A stretch of DNA of 64,000 nucleotides from Scalesia atractyloides (Eukaryota > Streptophyta > Magnoliopsida > Asterales > Asteraceae). Positions within the stretch are counted from its first letter, which is position 1; each line of letters starts with the position of its first letter. Both the position numbers and the translations under genes were made by a program. Shown here piece by piece: positions 21,916-33,661 of the stretch. The stretch spans positions 51,293,681 to 51,357,680 of the forward strand of contig CAMTDV010000007.1 of assembly GCA_947069175.1 (NCBI GenBank), written 5' to 3'. Under the pieces are notes generated by a model. The model searched no databases. It was not told where the DNA came from and was given only the letters and a program-made list of their open reading frames with translations.

Positions 21916-22938
21916 AATTTTATTTTCTTTTTATTTATTTATTTAATTTAAAAATCAATTAAAAATACTTAAAAATAATATTTTTAAAGTTAGAAAATGG
22001 CCTTAAACTCACAAAAATAAATCTAAAAATCCTATTAAGTTTGTTAATTAAAAGTATTAGTCTAAAATAAAATCCATTTATTTACCGAACCATTTCGTTA
22101 TTATTTTAGGTTAGTTTTCCTCGTCGATCAAATCCCAAAACTCGTGCGCATCCAACATCATCAAAAGAACGCACCCAATGTGAGTGAATCTCTACAAATT
22201 CCCCGTTTTAATCACGTTTTGGGGTGTATCATGTGTCGTACAATTCTGTTATTATATAAATATAAACACTTGTGCATTCATCATATCTGTGATCTAATGT
22301 GTATCAAATGTGTACAAATTGTTGTGTGAATTATGTTTAGTTTGGATTTAACATTTTCAGTGCAAGCATTTCATTAGGCCCATCAGCTCCCCATGGGATA
22401 CGGGTTGAGTACAGGTGCCTCATTCGATCGGCTCCGTTTGATTGAGCCTTGATCTCACATACATCATCATTCATGTCATACGATCGGCTCCCTTTGATTG
22501 AGCCTTGATCTCACAGTCATCATCATTCATATCATATACTCATCCAATGTGGTTTGTGTTTTGTTATATACATACGTTTGCTCACATGTGATTATTGCAC
22601 AACTTTTCAATATTAAATACAACAAGAACTTAATAACAATGTTTTATCAAGGTTCACTCACCAACTTTTGTTGACCCAAAATATCCCCCGTTTTACACAT
22701 GATACAGGTGATCCAGTTGAGGCAAGAAACACATAGCAAGGCCTAGAAGAATAAATCAGTCTAAGCTTTGGATTGTTTTGCTTAGTTTTCTTTTCTTTGT
22801 AATTGTATGGATTTGATTTGAATATTTAAGTTGCAATTTGAATTTAATAAATATGAAACATTTTAGTAAACATCATGAGCTTTGGTGATAACCCAATTAT
22901 GCCTCGGCTCTTATTCCGCTGCGGGTCGGGGTGTGACA

Positions 22939-22943
22939 TCGTC
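22939..22943. repeat. Target site duplication of element C (right)
   Basis: TCGTC, against TCGCC on the left. Confidence 0.65.
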
Positions 22944-23821
22944 AGGCTCCTCGCGGCTCGCGACCGCCTCTTCTTCACTCTCTCGCGGCCCGCGAGAGGG
23001 GCATAATCCGGAGAAAGTGGTTTCTAGCCCATGGATTGGTTCAATTTGTGTTTTCTGCATTAAATGCACTCAACTAACAACCCCTCTAACCTCAACTATA
23101 AATACCCACCTCCTCCCACTCTCATTTCACACCTCAAAAACTTCTTTCTTTCTCTCTAAAGCTCTCTCTCCATCTGAAAGTTCAAGACTTTCAAAGTGAA
23201 TTCTAACACACTCTTACCTCCCTTCTTTGATCTTTCTTCCTTTCTTAACACTTGAATCACATCTAGGAATGTTTCCATAGGTTTTCCATGGAAAACCAAC
23301 TTGAAACATCCCCGTATATGAGGTCCCAAGTGTAAGAAATTTTTCATCTTAATAGGGTTTCAACCCACAAGTGTTGTATCCTTCTAAGCTTGTTCTTGAA
23401 ACAAGACTTGAGTTGGTAGTGTGTGATTACTTGGAAGCCTTGGCTATCCTACCTTCAATCCACCACCTCACTTGATGATTTTGACTTTTTTTTCGTCTTT
23501 TACTTGTATGTTTAGCTTATTCATGACCATCCTTGTCCTCTTTGTGACGACTTGTGCATTGGTGAACTATACGAAAAAGGTTAAAGGAAGGTTATCATCC
23601 TACCTCCATGCATGACTTCTATGAACTTCCATGACAAGTATAATTACGTATACTATGTAATATATATACACTAACCAAGCCCTTGATGGTAATCGAATGA
23701 TTGTCCGTCATGGTAATAGGTTACATCACCTAAGTACTTAATCTCTCATTACGATTCTAATGGGTATCCTAACCCATGAAAACATATTAACCCGAATGGG
23801 TATTATAGTGTCAAGAATGCG
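22944..23821 (+). repeat. Element B 3' LTR, middle segment
   Basis: It resumes with AGGCTCCTCGCGGCTCGCGA, echoing CTCGCGGCTCGCGACC at 12129 before the insertion. It holds a palindromic GC-rich stretch (CTCTCGCGGCCCGCGAGAG, 22979-22997) and the LTR TATA box at 23097. It is cut at 23821 by element D. Confidence 0.8.
23097..23104 (+). promoter_or_regulatory. TATA box of element B 3' LTR
   Basis: AACTATAAATACCCACC, with CT-rich DNA downstream as in plant LTR promoters. Confidence 0.55.
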
Positions 23822-25000
23822 TGACGTTAGATCATAGTCTCAATCCAATTAATCCAAATACTACTAATAGTTAGTGGTAAGTGGGTATCATACACAGGGA
23901 TTTTGTGGAATATGTGTTATCTAAAGATTCAGCTAAAATGACTAACTTATCCAAAATTCAAGAAAGATGAATTCAAGATTTTGATTGTTTTGGTTTTAAA
24001 ATTAAAATTAACTAAATAAGTTGCAATTCCAAGATTGGTTTTTAAAACAGATTAGGAGAAAGTAACCATCCTAGGTTTCCAGTTTCAATTGACATTCGTG
24101 TTTAAATCAAACTAGAAAGAATCACATAGACATGATTCATGTATGATTATTTGTTTGTGATGAAAAGGAACTAAGTATTCGGATTATGAAAATGCGACAT
24201 TGTTACTCGATGACCAATTAACCAATATCCAACCCTAATCCCTCCCGTGATATCTCAATCGTCAACGACACCAAGAACGTATGATTTAGGCTAAGATCAA
24301 AACATCAATTAATAGCTTACAAACAAACATTCAAACACCATAATAAACCACAAATATTGCAAATCTATTATTCTAGAAATACGGATAAAACACAAATGTC
24401 TTAAACAAACCTTCAACCTAGAATGATCACAATGAGTTTAGCCACTCATAGTCCAGCAAATCATCATACCATCAAGTTCCATGTTCATATGAATCAAAAA
24501 CACAAAACAAATGTTTAGAAATTGTCTTGAACCAAGAAGAACACCCAAATTCGCCTCCTAACTGTTTAGAAACATCTCCAATCTCAAAAGACTCTTCAAA
24601 ACCGGTTTTAAAAGGCAGTTACACTTTTCTCGCAGGTCACCACCGTAAGCTACGGTGCCCACCGTAGCCTATGGTGGCAATTGTCTCCTTACGCCTTCAT
24701 ACTTCTAGCTTACGGTGCATAATCAAAGATTCAGATATCACCGTAAGCTATGGCGCCGGCCGTAGCCTACGGTGGACCCTGTTTTCCTCTTCTTGTTCTC
24801 TTATCAACTCTCTATTTCTCCATCTTTACTTTGCCAAGTACAAGCTCCCATCAAAGCACATTAACACCACCTATTTATGCTCTTTGGTACCTGCAAAGCC
24901 ATTCACACCATAGTTATCACATTCCAATAGTTAACCAAATTAAGTGCGAAATTTTAATCATTTTATAGCACTTGAGGGTTATCTAATGGACCACCCGTCA
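23822..25000 (-). repeat. Element D 3' LTR (1179 bp)
   Basis: TGACGTTAGATC to ACCCGTCA on the + strand. It matches 38637-39826 closely. It contains CACCGTAAGCTACGGTG-type palindromes at 24640-24776. Confidence 0.92.
24640..24776. repeat. Palindrome cluster in D 3' LTR
   Basis: Four short palindromic units: CCACCGTAAGCTACGGTG, CCACCGTAGCCTATGGTGG, CACCGTAAGCTATGGCG and GCCGTAGCCTACGGTGG. Confidence 0.8.
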
Positions 25001-25012
25001 CATCCCCACACT
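25001..25012 (-). promoter_or_regulatory. Polypurine tract of element D
   Basis: On the minus strand AGTGTGGGGATG directly before the LTR start TGACGGGTGG. Confidence 0.7.
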
Positions 25013-26250
25013 TAACCATTGCTTGCCCCAAGCAACACATCAAAAACATTCCCAAGCCTACAAGCGTCAAAGTGTAAACCAAACACGAACATGTTGTCCA
25101 TTTGTTAATCTACCATCATACCAAATGACACACCCCTCGCAATGACTATCCTCTCGGTGACAAAAAGGTACTATTTAGATTGTGCTAGATCACTCAATGC
25201 AAGTGCATGATTATGCGACAATGAGCTTGTGTAAAAATTAAATCTCAACCTATAAAATACTTAACATGCTTACGAATCAAAAGGACTTTCGGGTTGTAAC
25301 GAGGCTGTGTGTAAGGGTGAGAATTGGTGAAAAATGGTAGGATATATAAATGCAAATAGCTAATTGATTCAACCCGGTCCTATTATTACAACTAAACAAG
25401 AACAAGCACTAACTATTTACACCACTTCACTTTCTTTTTCTTTTTCATTTCTCTCTTTTTTTTAAACCACAAACATTGACATAAACATCAAACACTACAT
25501 ACTCAAGTTCCTAAACCGGGTCGATCAATAGGTAGAATTTTGTAGGAAATAGGCTTGGGTTACAAATGAATAGCATTAAGCTCTTTGGCTACTAAAGACC
25601 AAACCACCGCCCTTCTCACTACCAAGCTCATATATTGTATCTTATGAGGTCCAACCCCCCAATCCCACACTCTCACACATCCAGACGAGGCTACCTAAAT
25701 GCCCTTATCATCTTCACAAGCATAAGACCTCGACAAGCATATATTACACGAATTCTATTAACACAATCACACACTGCCACTTAAACCAAAGAAATAATTT
25801 CTAATAATCATATATGTGTGGCCCAAGAACTCACCATGAAAGGATAAAAAGGGTTACCGATGTGTCATGCGGAGTAATGTTAAATTTTTAAATCTGAACC
25901 ATTGTTTCGCTTGGTTTAAAATTTTTTCAAATCCTCAAAAACTTCCCCCATCCCCACACTTGTGATATATTGACCCCATGTATGGCTTTGAAGGAAATGA
26001 TCACTAAAACCACGTCAACATCAACTTCAGCTCAAACTCTCAAACCCCAAATTTCTTTTTGTTTTTTTATATATATGAAAACATATAAACACCACCAACA
26101 CTACCACAACCCATGACATAAATATCAGACACAATACACCACCCTTCCACCCAACCATAACAAAAACATAATAATGTCTACAATAATATATAAGAAAAAC
26201 ACCACCTGACTAGTAATATCGCGGCTGAGGAGGCCTAAAGATAGACATCA
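25013..26250 (-). other. Element D 3' untranslated region
   Basis: No ORF is supported between the third ORF and the polypurine tract. Confidence 0.55.
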
Positions 26251-27457
26251 TCATCTCTGAGAACTCTCCAAATGCAAATGCGCCGCTCCCACTACCGCTA
26301 CCACCTTCACCTCCTCCTTGCTGCGTGGCGTCATGTTGCTGGCCATATCAGGAATCCACCCACTGTGAGTGATGCAATGGTGGCGTGGGGTATGAAATAC
26401 TACCATCATAAAATGTTGAATAATCCACCGGTGGCGGGTCCACAACAACCGGACGCTCCGCATGCCAATCGCATGCATGCGTCGGTTCTGATCATCAAGA
26501 TATCGGTTGTTCATCTCTTGTTCAAACGCATATGCATGAGTGCGATTCCATGATTCTTGTCATTCAAAGTTGTGCTTTAAAGCACGTTCCATGCTCGCTC
26601 CCATCCATGTTTGATGATCGAAAAATGTCCATTCGGACCCGCTCAACTATCGAATACAGGAGAACATTGACTTTCGATTACCTCTTGCATGGTTCCTTGA
26701 TGAGCCCAATACGGTTCATAAGGATGACTCGAATAGTCGAAGAATTCCCCAGCATGCCCACTACTCGAACCCCCTTGGTCCACATTCATAGGGTCGACAT
26801 ATGGATTATCCATATAATCCTCATCTCCACTCGGACCCTCCTCTTCACTTTCAGGCTCGTCAACTTCCCCTGGTCTCAACGGTCGCGCATCGGCTTTTAA
26901 AACTCTCCACCTTTGGCCCTCACTCTTCAATTTATGATCCCTTTCAGATTTGGTATACTTCCATCCGACCCCCAACTGTTTCATATCAAATGGTTTGAAT
27001 TTTTTATAAGACCCCTTATCATCAACATCGATTGCCCCATACATCTTCAATAGCGCCATAATGAGTCTGCAGTGCGGTATGATCTTTCGCTGATCAGTGT
27101 TCCAACTGATCCAAATATTATTCATCACTAGAAATAGGAACAGGAACAATGGAGCCCCAGTCAACAAAGTGTATAACACCGGCACTTCAGGATGTCGCAC
27201 TTCAACTTTGTCACCCCTCCGTGGAATGACATTCTGTAAACATATTGCCAACATCAGTTTCCCATCAATTCTAGATGCTTGCGAATGAGTTTCCCATGTG
27301 TAGTACTAGGTAAGAACAAATAATCTAACATTGTATTCCTCCTCGGGTGCTTTTCCGGCTCAAAATGCAAATCTTCCAACCTTAGAATCATGTATTGATT
27401 CACAGGTTTACTATCAAACTTAGCCACCCTTTGCAATGAATCAAACGACATTTCCAC
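26251..27457 (-). pseudogene. Element D third ORF (Athila-type, env-like position)
   Basis: Minus-strand frames join at about 27254: 27457-27254 (MEMSFDSLQRVAKFDSK.., FLPSTTHGKLIRKHLELMGN) and 27254-26643 (MLAICLQNVIPRRGDKVEVR, ..FKPFDMKQLGVGWKYTKSE). An acidic tail follows (DEPESEEEGPSGDEDYMDNP) and then a Ser/Gly- and Tyr-rich end. Further coding bias continues to 26251. A short hydrophobic run (LFLFLFLVM) is the only possible membrane segment. Athila elements carry an ORF of unknown function here, sometimes called env-like; nothing in this one shows an envelope protein. Start and upstream extent are unclear. Confidence 0.6.
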
Positions 27458-29181
27458 ATCAATACCATTGACTGTTCAATCAGCTTCATTTTCGACGCAC
27501 CCCTATACAGAGGACATCTTAAAGTGGCCATCCACTATTGAATTTTTGTATCATACAAATTCATTCCCTCATGATCATAGCACTTCAATGCAGCCTCCTA
27601 ACCTAATGCTTCGAAACTTATCGGTAATCCCAAACGGACCAAAATCCACCTCTCTAACTCCCTTTTCACATATAATGCTTCTTTCCACTGGGCTAACTTA
27701 TTTTTTTGATCATTGAATATCTTCGCCTGCCATTCAGGTGGTTGGTTATGCAAAGGGTCGGATGTTCACTTTGGCTTCGGACCCCTTACCGGTGCTTCTT
27801 CTTCCTGTTCTTCTTCTACATTCCTCTAAAGAACCAATCTCCTTTTCCATTGAGTTGGATTACTAAAAGATCCAACTTTCTCCTTGCCTTTATGACCCAT
27901 GTTAATTCTGTAATGCATAACAACAAACAACACAAGTTATTCCTCTTCCCATTAACCCACAACATCCCCACACTTGCTTATCACTATGGTTGTGATGTAA
28001 GCCAAATATGATATTCATCCTTTTGCAAAAATTTGGACAATATTTCCCTAGGTTAGCAAAAAATTCTGCCCACAAATCATGTTTAACATAAACAACTTAT
28101 CATCTACAACCATAGTCTCACACACACCCCTCTAGTTCATACCATCATATCACTAAAAACAAATGTGTAAGCAAAAACCAAGATGCAAACTTACAAATCT
28201 ACAATGTGCTTTAAACAATGAACATAGATTGCATACCTTTGCCTTATAGATGATGAAAATGCTAAGAACTTCAAGATTAGTCAAAAACCACAAAAAACCC
28301 CAAAATTTTCAGACCAAATTGTCTAAAATCAACACCCAAACGTTGGATTCTTCAAAGTGCAAGCACAATTTCGGAATCCTTGTGAAATTCTAATCAAAAT
28401 CGACCCAAAACTCACTTGATTTGATGAAGGTATGGTGAAGTTGTGAATTTTGAAATGGTGTTCTTGAAAAGGGTTTTAGGAAGAAAAAAAGAATGTGTGG
28501 CTAGGGTTTTTGTAGAGAATATGTGGATGGGGGTTTAGGAAGAGGAAAACCCGTTTTTTTTTTACCTTTTTTACGTCGAACCCTTTTTTACCAGCGGCCA
28601 CCGTAAGCTACGGTGTTCGCCGTAAGCTACGGTGGTCACTGGTAAAAATATGACCGTAAGACAGAAGCCTGACACTGTAAGAAAATTTAAGGCCCACCGT
28701 AAGCTACGTTAAGGACCGTAACCTACGGTGGTATCTGGTTAACTTCAATTATTTTTTTTATTTATTATTTTTTTATTTAGACATGAATATTATGCTACCC
28801 CCCTAGAAAAACCCGTGTTGTCCTCAACACTATGTTAGAGCAATTCATAAGAATTTCCCACACTTGTTTCAACCACAAATTAAAACGAGTACGGGAAATT
28901 GCTTGAAAAAAAACTAATTAAACTACTAAACTAAATATTTACACTACCAAACATGGGCCTCTTATGCTTATTCCTCATCCAATGGGCGTAAAATGTAGCC
29001 CACCTTTATCAAGCTCGAGATTTTTGATATCGTTCCCTTCCAAGTATGGTTTGAGCCGGTACCCATTCACCGTTTGCTTCGTGTTAGTATAAACATCTTC
29101 AATATCTATATCTCCAAACCTGCCCACTCTTGACTACATAAGGACCCATCCATTTGCTTTTCAACTTTCCCGCGAACAACT
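27458..29181 (-). other. Element D spacer between integrase and third ORF
   Basis: Non-coding and T-rich on the minus strand, with a second palindrome cluster (28598-28731). Athila third ORFs are thought to be expressed from a spliced RNA, so splice signals might lie here; I did not identify a convincing pair. Confidence 0.5.
28598..28731. repeat. Palindrome cluster in D spacer
   Basis: CCACCGTAAGCTACGGTG, GCCGTAAGCTACGGTGG, CCACCGTAAGCTACGTT and GGACCGTAACCTACGGTGG. These are the same units as in the LTRs, 3.8 kb away. Confidence 0.8.
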
Positions 29182-29623
29182 TCAATCTTGAATTGTACAA
29201 CCAAGCTTTTGAACCCACTTCAAAAGTTCATTTTCTAATCTTTGCATCATGGACCTTTTGAGCTTATCCTTATACGACGATGCACACTCATACGCCTCAT
29301 CTCGGATTTCTTCTATCTCGCTCAACTGTAGCTTCCGAATTCTACCCGCTTCATCATAATCCGCATTTACCGTTTTAATCGCCCAATGTGCCCGTGAGCT
29401 AACTCCATTCGTAAATGACATCCTTTCCCATACACTAACCGGTAAAGAGTTGTACCAATAGGAGTTTTATAGGCCGTTCGGTATGCCCACAATGCATCAT
29501 CCAACTTACTTGACCAATCTTTTCTATCCGTTCGCACCGTCTTCATGAGAATTTCTTTGACGGTTGGATACTTCAACTTGTCCACTTGTTTGCGGATGAT
29601 ACGGTGTAGTGATTCGGTGATTC
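29182..29623 (-). pseudogene. Element D integrase, C-terminal part
   Basis: The minus strand reads WSSKLDDALWAYRTAYKTPI, YRLVYGKGCHLRMELAHGHI (29585-29367), then in another frame AIKTVNADYDEAGRIRKLQL and EIEEIRDEAYECASSYKDKL (29421-29182). This is the end of the catalytic core and the C-terminal domain of an Athila-type integrase. Just upstream it is interrupted by solo LTR A'. The reading continues on the other side of the insert at 33036, which confirms where the insert lies. Confidence 0.88.
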
Positions 29624-29628
29624 ACATT
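29624..29628. repeat. Target site duplication of solo LTR A' (left)
   Basis: ACATT; identical copy at 33031-33035. Confidence 0.85.
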
Positions 29629-32265
29629 GGTCACACCCCGGCTTTCCACAGCCAATCAAACACCGGTGGGCCTGGGTGGGGAATATCGTGACGTATGTTG
29701 ATAATATCATAGACAATTAAACGCAACACTGCGGAAGTCTTGGATTTAAATTACTATTGCAAACAAAATGTTCGAAATATTAAATAATATACAGGCTCGT
29801 AATAGAAGATCCATAGGCGGATCATAAATTGTACAAAGAAAGAATATAAAACAGAATTTGGGCAGATCTAGGATTTGCAAGATCCTCTTATCACTACCGA
29901 GCACTTCCAGCCTATTTTCGTATTGTACCTGCAAGCTTAGTCTTTTGAAAATACGTCAGCTTTCGCTGGTAAACACACCCAACTGACTCATTTTGAAAAA
30001 ATTTAAAATACGTTTTAAGTGCGTATCAGCACAAAATCTTTTATAATCTGGGAAAGTTGACCGTCCAACCTTGTTAACAGATTTACATGTTTGTCCATAC
30101 ATACAGGGCCCGGTACGGAGACTGAGACATGATTAACGTACACACCACTTTGGACTCACGAAGGAGTCATTTCTTCCCAACCTTGTGGGTAATGCATTTT
30201 GAGTGTCTATCGGGTGTATGCCTACACCCGCGCTAGGGTCGTGGCCATTTTCTATTGTAATGAGCCGAGGATATCTAGGACACGGTAGTTAACCCCCGAT
30301 GTTTAAGTTATCAAACAAAACTGATTAAAATGGAATATGCGGATTTACTAGCCATAATCCGGCATTCGATTGATCCCATTTCCGACCAAGCGATAATAAT
30401 TTACCGTAACCCAAGCCCGTATAGGGGAAATAAGTCGAGAGTATTTACCTAAGCTAGTCTTTGTTTAAACGCAAGATTTTTAATAACTCAGCTATACACA
30501 AAAGTACTAAGTGCAGATAGCATTTACTGGCAAGTCTCTAGTTTGGATTACGGCATAAACTAACCAATTAAATACTAACGGCATTACTTAAGTCATAGAC
30601 TTAGACCGATTAGCGTGCAGGATTAGAATGTATAATGCTAGATTAAACAATGATCGGATAGAACGTAGTTTAATCCCAACAAGTACCTTGACTTTTGTAA
30701 TATGGATAAACTATAAACATTCTGGATTTTGAGACTTAAATGACAAGGTTATACCCGTTTCAGTTAATTTCCGTAAACTAGTTACATATACTTAACCGTA
30801 CGCATATCAGCGATATCGGGTAACCGGATAAGTCATGGACAAGTTATATATGCCATTATATTTTAAATAAGTTGTAATATCAGTAGGATATCAACTTATA
30901 TGCCCGTTAAGGTTTTAAAATGAAACTATGCCTCATAAGGGCATTTTGGAAACTTCATACTTATAAAAGGAACTTGAATATAATTTGATGTTATAATCAT
31001 AAGTATTCTGGAAAAATAACTTATTTATGATATAATATCAGTAGGATATTAATTATATGAGTAATTTATCTTTTATGACCAAACTATGCACCGAAGGGGC
31101 ATTTTGATCATTTTACACATAGTTTATAAATTATTTGGGATTCTGAGTTTATATCTTGTACCTACTGTAAAAATATTTAAAATAAGTTTTTAAATCAATA
31201 GGTAACAAGTCTTGATTGGTAAATATAATTTAAAACCATACTATGCGTTGAAACGACGCTTATGTCGTAAAATGACGATTTGTGTGATGTTTAATGAAAA
31301 CTGATGTTAAGGTCATGTTTACATGTCTTAGATATGTTATTTAATATAACATTTCGGTAGGTAAAATATTTACTTTAAAAAGATATGATTTAAACCGTTT
31401 TATAAGCCACAAGAGCCTTATCGTCATTTATCGACATAATACAAGGACTTGCTTATAAACTCAGTTTATAATCTGGTTTGACATCCCAAATAATCCTACT
31501 TATAATATTACATCAGTAGGAAACTCATTTACAAGTTCATTATCATTTAAACCTCCTTTTATGCAAAAAGGACATTTTAGTCAAAATGACATAATTACGA
31601 CACTTGTGCATAAACTCAGATTCTGATTATGATCTTGTAATATAACCTCAGAGGGTTATGCTACATTATATTATGATCATAATGCAACTTTAGATCAGTA
31701 GCTAAGTAATCTAAGTCGGGTCAGAATTGAAAGTCAAAGCAGAAGTCAAACTTCACGACTTTCGGTTGCGAACCGGCCCTAGAACTGAAATTGACGAGCC
31801 GAACATGTTCTTACATGTTCTAATAATTTTTACCAACTTGTTTAAGTGTCAAAACAAGTTTCATAACATATATAGCATCAAATTATAACATTTCCGAAAA
31901 ATGTCCTGTTTGACTTTTTAATATAATAACTTTAACCCGTCAATTGGTCTAGCAAACGTGATCTTCAGGAGGTGCCCTTTATAGGGACTAACACCTACCT
32001 TATTACGATCGCTTAGCCATGTTCGTTATGTACAAATGGTTGGACCATAATGGTCTTAACTGAAAGTCAAGGTGTTTTCCGTAAAACGCTTGACTTTTGG
32101 CTATAAAGCCTATAAACGAAAATGCAAGAGGAAGGAACACTTACAAGTGGTTCATAGAATGCAATAGAACTTAGTTGGATGCTCCTTTCAGTTAGGAACT
32201 TCTAGAGGAGGGAGATAGAGTTGTGAATGAGAAAGGTGTAAGTTCAAATGGTGAACTTTAGCACC

Positions 32266-32273
32266 TATTTATA
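32266..32273 (-). promoter_or_regulatory. TATA box of LTR A'
   Basis: CTATAAATAGGTGC on the minus strand, matching the LTR A box at 6687 in context (CTATAAATAGAAGTG). Confidence 0.55.
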
Positions 32274-32431
32274 GTTGGAGAGCTTGAAGGAGGTGATGCC
32301 AGGTGCTAAGGGGTGTAAGAGGAAGCTTACAAATGTTCTAAAATATGGTATAGCTGTTTGGGAATCCATATTTTTGAATTCATGGTTTTTGGCAATTTGT
32401 GTGGAGGCCAAGGATTTTTCTACAGACACAG

Positions 32432-32550
32432 GCCTCTAGCGCCCCGCGAGAGGCACAACCCTTGCCTCTCGCGCCCCGCGAGAGGCACAACCCTTGCCTC
32501 TCGCGCCCCGTGAGAGGCACAACCCTTGCCTCTCGCGCCCTGCGAGTGCC
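32432..32550. repeat. 32-bp GC-rich minisatellite in LTR A'
   Basis: Units start at 32432, 32464, 32496 and 32528, exactly 32 bp apart: GCCTCTCGCGCCCCGCGAGA followed by GGCACAACCCTT. Each has a hairpin (CCTCTCGCG/CGCGAGAGG). The last unit is partial. Confidence 0.92.
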
Positions 32551-32694
32551 CCATGGCCAATTTCAAATTTTGACACTTTTAGCCCCTTAACTTATAAAAC
32601 CTTCTAAATTAACATGTTGACACTTTTAACCCTCCATTATCCAACTTTCACATATTTACAGAATTAACCTCTCTCGTCCAACACGTGGCACACA

Positions 32695-32955
32695 TGAGAA
32701 TTAGGACTTCATAAAGGATCACTCAGAGGCCCATTATAAGCATGTTGACTCCGATATCACTCAGAAGCTGGGCATGTTGACATATCAGTCACTTAGAGGC
32801 CAAGTTTAAGCATGTTGACATATCAGTCACTCAGAGGCTAATGATTAAGCATGTTGACATATCAGTCACTCACAGGCTGTTGTTTTAAGCATGTTGACGT
32901 TTCAGACAGTCACTCAGAGGCTCAGTTTAAGCATGTTGACACCTTTAGTCCTTAT
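32695..32955. repeat. ~45-bp tandem repeat in LTR A'
   Basis: About six variants of TCACTCAGAGGC followed by AAGCATGTTGACATATCAG. LTR A has only a trace of this (CTCTGAGTGACC, near 5891) and a different expanded unit. Confidence 0.85.
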
Positions 32956-33030
32956 TAGTCTTTAATAGACTTAAATAAAAATACAACACGTGTCACTATA
33001 CTATTGGACACGATTTTACGAGGTGTTACA

Positions 33031-33035
33031 ACATT
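33031..33035. repeat. Target site duplication of solo LTR A' (right)
   Basis: ACATT. Confidence 0.85.
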
Positions 33036-33650
33036 GTACCGCTTCAATAATTTTTGAAGTTAAAATTTTTTAAATGCGAACCACCATCGCTAATTATAAC
33101 CCTCGGGATCCCAAACCGAGCAAAAATATTAGATTGCACATACTTGCATACTACCGAATGATCGTTGGTTCTTGTCGGTATGGCTTCAATCCATTTCGAG
33201 ACATAATCCACTACAACCAAAATATACAAAAACCCATTTGAACTCGGGAAAGGGCCCATAAAATCTATACCCCACACATCAAATATCTCAACCACCAAAT
33301 GGGTTGCAATGGCATCTCATCCCGTTTCAAAATACTTCCCAATTTTAGCAATTTAAACAATTCCGGACAAATTCACACGCATCTTTAAAATTTTCGGCCA
33401 ATAAAACCCACATGTAAGTACCCGATATCCCGTCTTGTGACCACTACAGTGCCCCCCACAAGCGGACGAATGAGCATGGGTCAAGATTTCTAACACTTCC
33501 GTTTCAGGCACACATCTTCGAATCACTTGGTCGGACCCAATTTTGAAAAGGTCCCGTTTACCCATATATTGTTTAACTTGAACCATAAACTGTTGTCTCA
33601 TTTTCTTCGTCCAATGATTAAGAATAGTACCCGTAGCCAAATAATTCACG
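33036..33650 (-). pseudogene. Element D integrase, zinc-binding domain and core start
   Basis: The zinc domain is at 33649-33353 (IRRCVPETEVLEILTHAHSS, ..GGHCSGHKTGYRVL, FYWPKIL). The core is at 33298-33044 with the first two catalytic Asp: D in WGIDFMGPFPSS and D in VIISDGGSHL. The two parts are in different frames, so a lesion lies at about 33300-33350. The third acidic residue would fall around the A' insertion. Confidence 0.88.
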
Positions 33651-33661
33651 TAATGGGCGTA

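Larger units (their letters stand above)
12173..22938 (+). mobile_element. Element C: Tekay-clade chromovirus (Ty3/gypsy), complete but mutated
   Basis: 10.77 kb with two LTRs (2625 and 2628 bp), an iMet primer-binding site, an 800-base leader, gag-protease-RT-RNase H-integrase in the Ty3 order, a C-terminal chromodomain and a polypurine tract. Target repeats are TCGCC and TCGTC. The chromodomain and gene order point to the chromoviruses; the LTR size and protein style point to the Tekay/Del clade. It entered the 3' LTR of element B. The LTRs differ by roughly 2% over the first ~850 bp by eye, so the insertion is fairly recent. Five or so lesions split the polyprotein. Confidence 0.93.
20311..22938 (+). 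repeat. Element C 3' LTR (2628 bp)
   Basis: TGTAACATTC to GGGTGTGACA, with the same internal order as the 5' LTR. It differs from it by scattered substitutions, a longer TA microsatellite (21728-21757) and one GGTCAA fewer. Confidence 0.93.
29629..33030 (-). repeat. Solo LTR A' (3402 bp), same family as LTR A
   Basis: On the minus strand it runs from TGTAACACCTCGTAAAATCG to ..GGGGTGTGACC, between perfect ACATT repeats. It matches LTR A over the start, over GATAACTTAAACATcGGGGG and CCCTATACGGGCTTGGG (LTR A 7720-7850), and over the final part after 40776. No internal region or second LTR exists, so it is a solo LTR. It splits the integrase of D and is therefore the youngest insertion I can order in the nest. 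The terminal CA has become CC. Confidence 0.88.

Noticed and set aside
32432..32550. CRISPR-like array (regular 32-bp spacing)
   Set aside because: The units are head to tail with no unique spacers, inside a plant LTR. It is a minisatellite.
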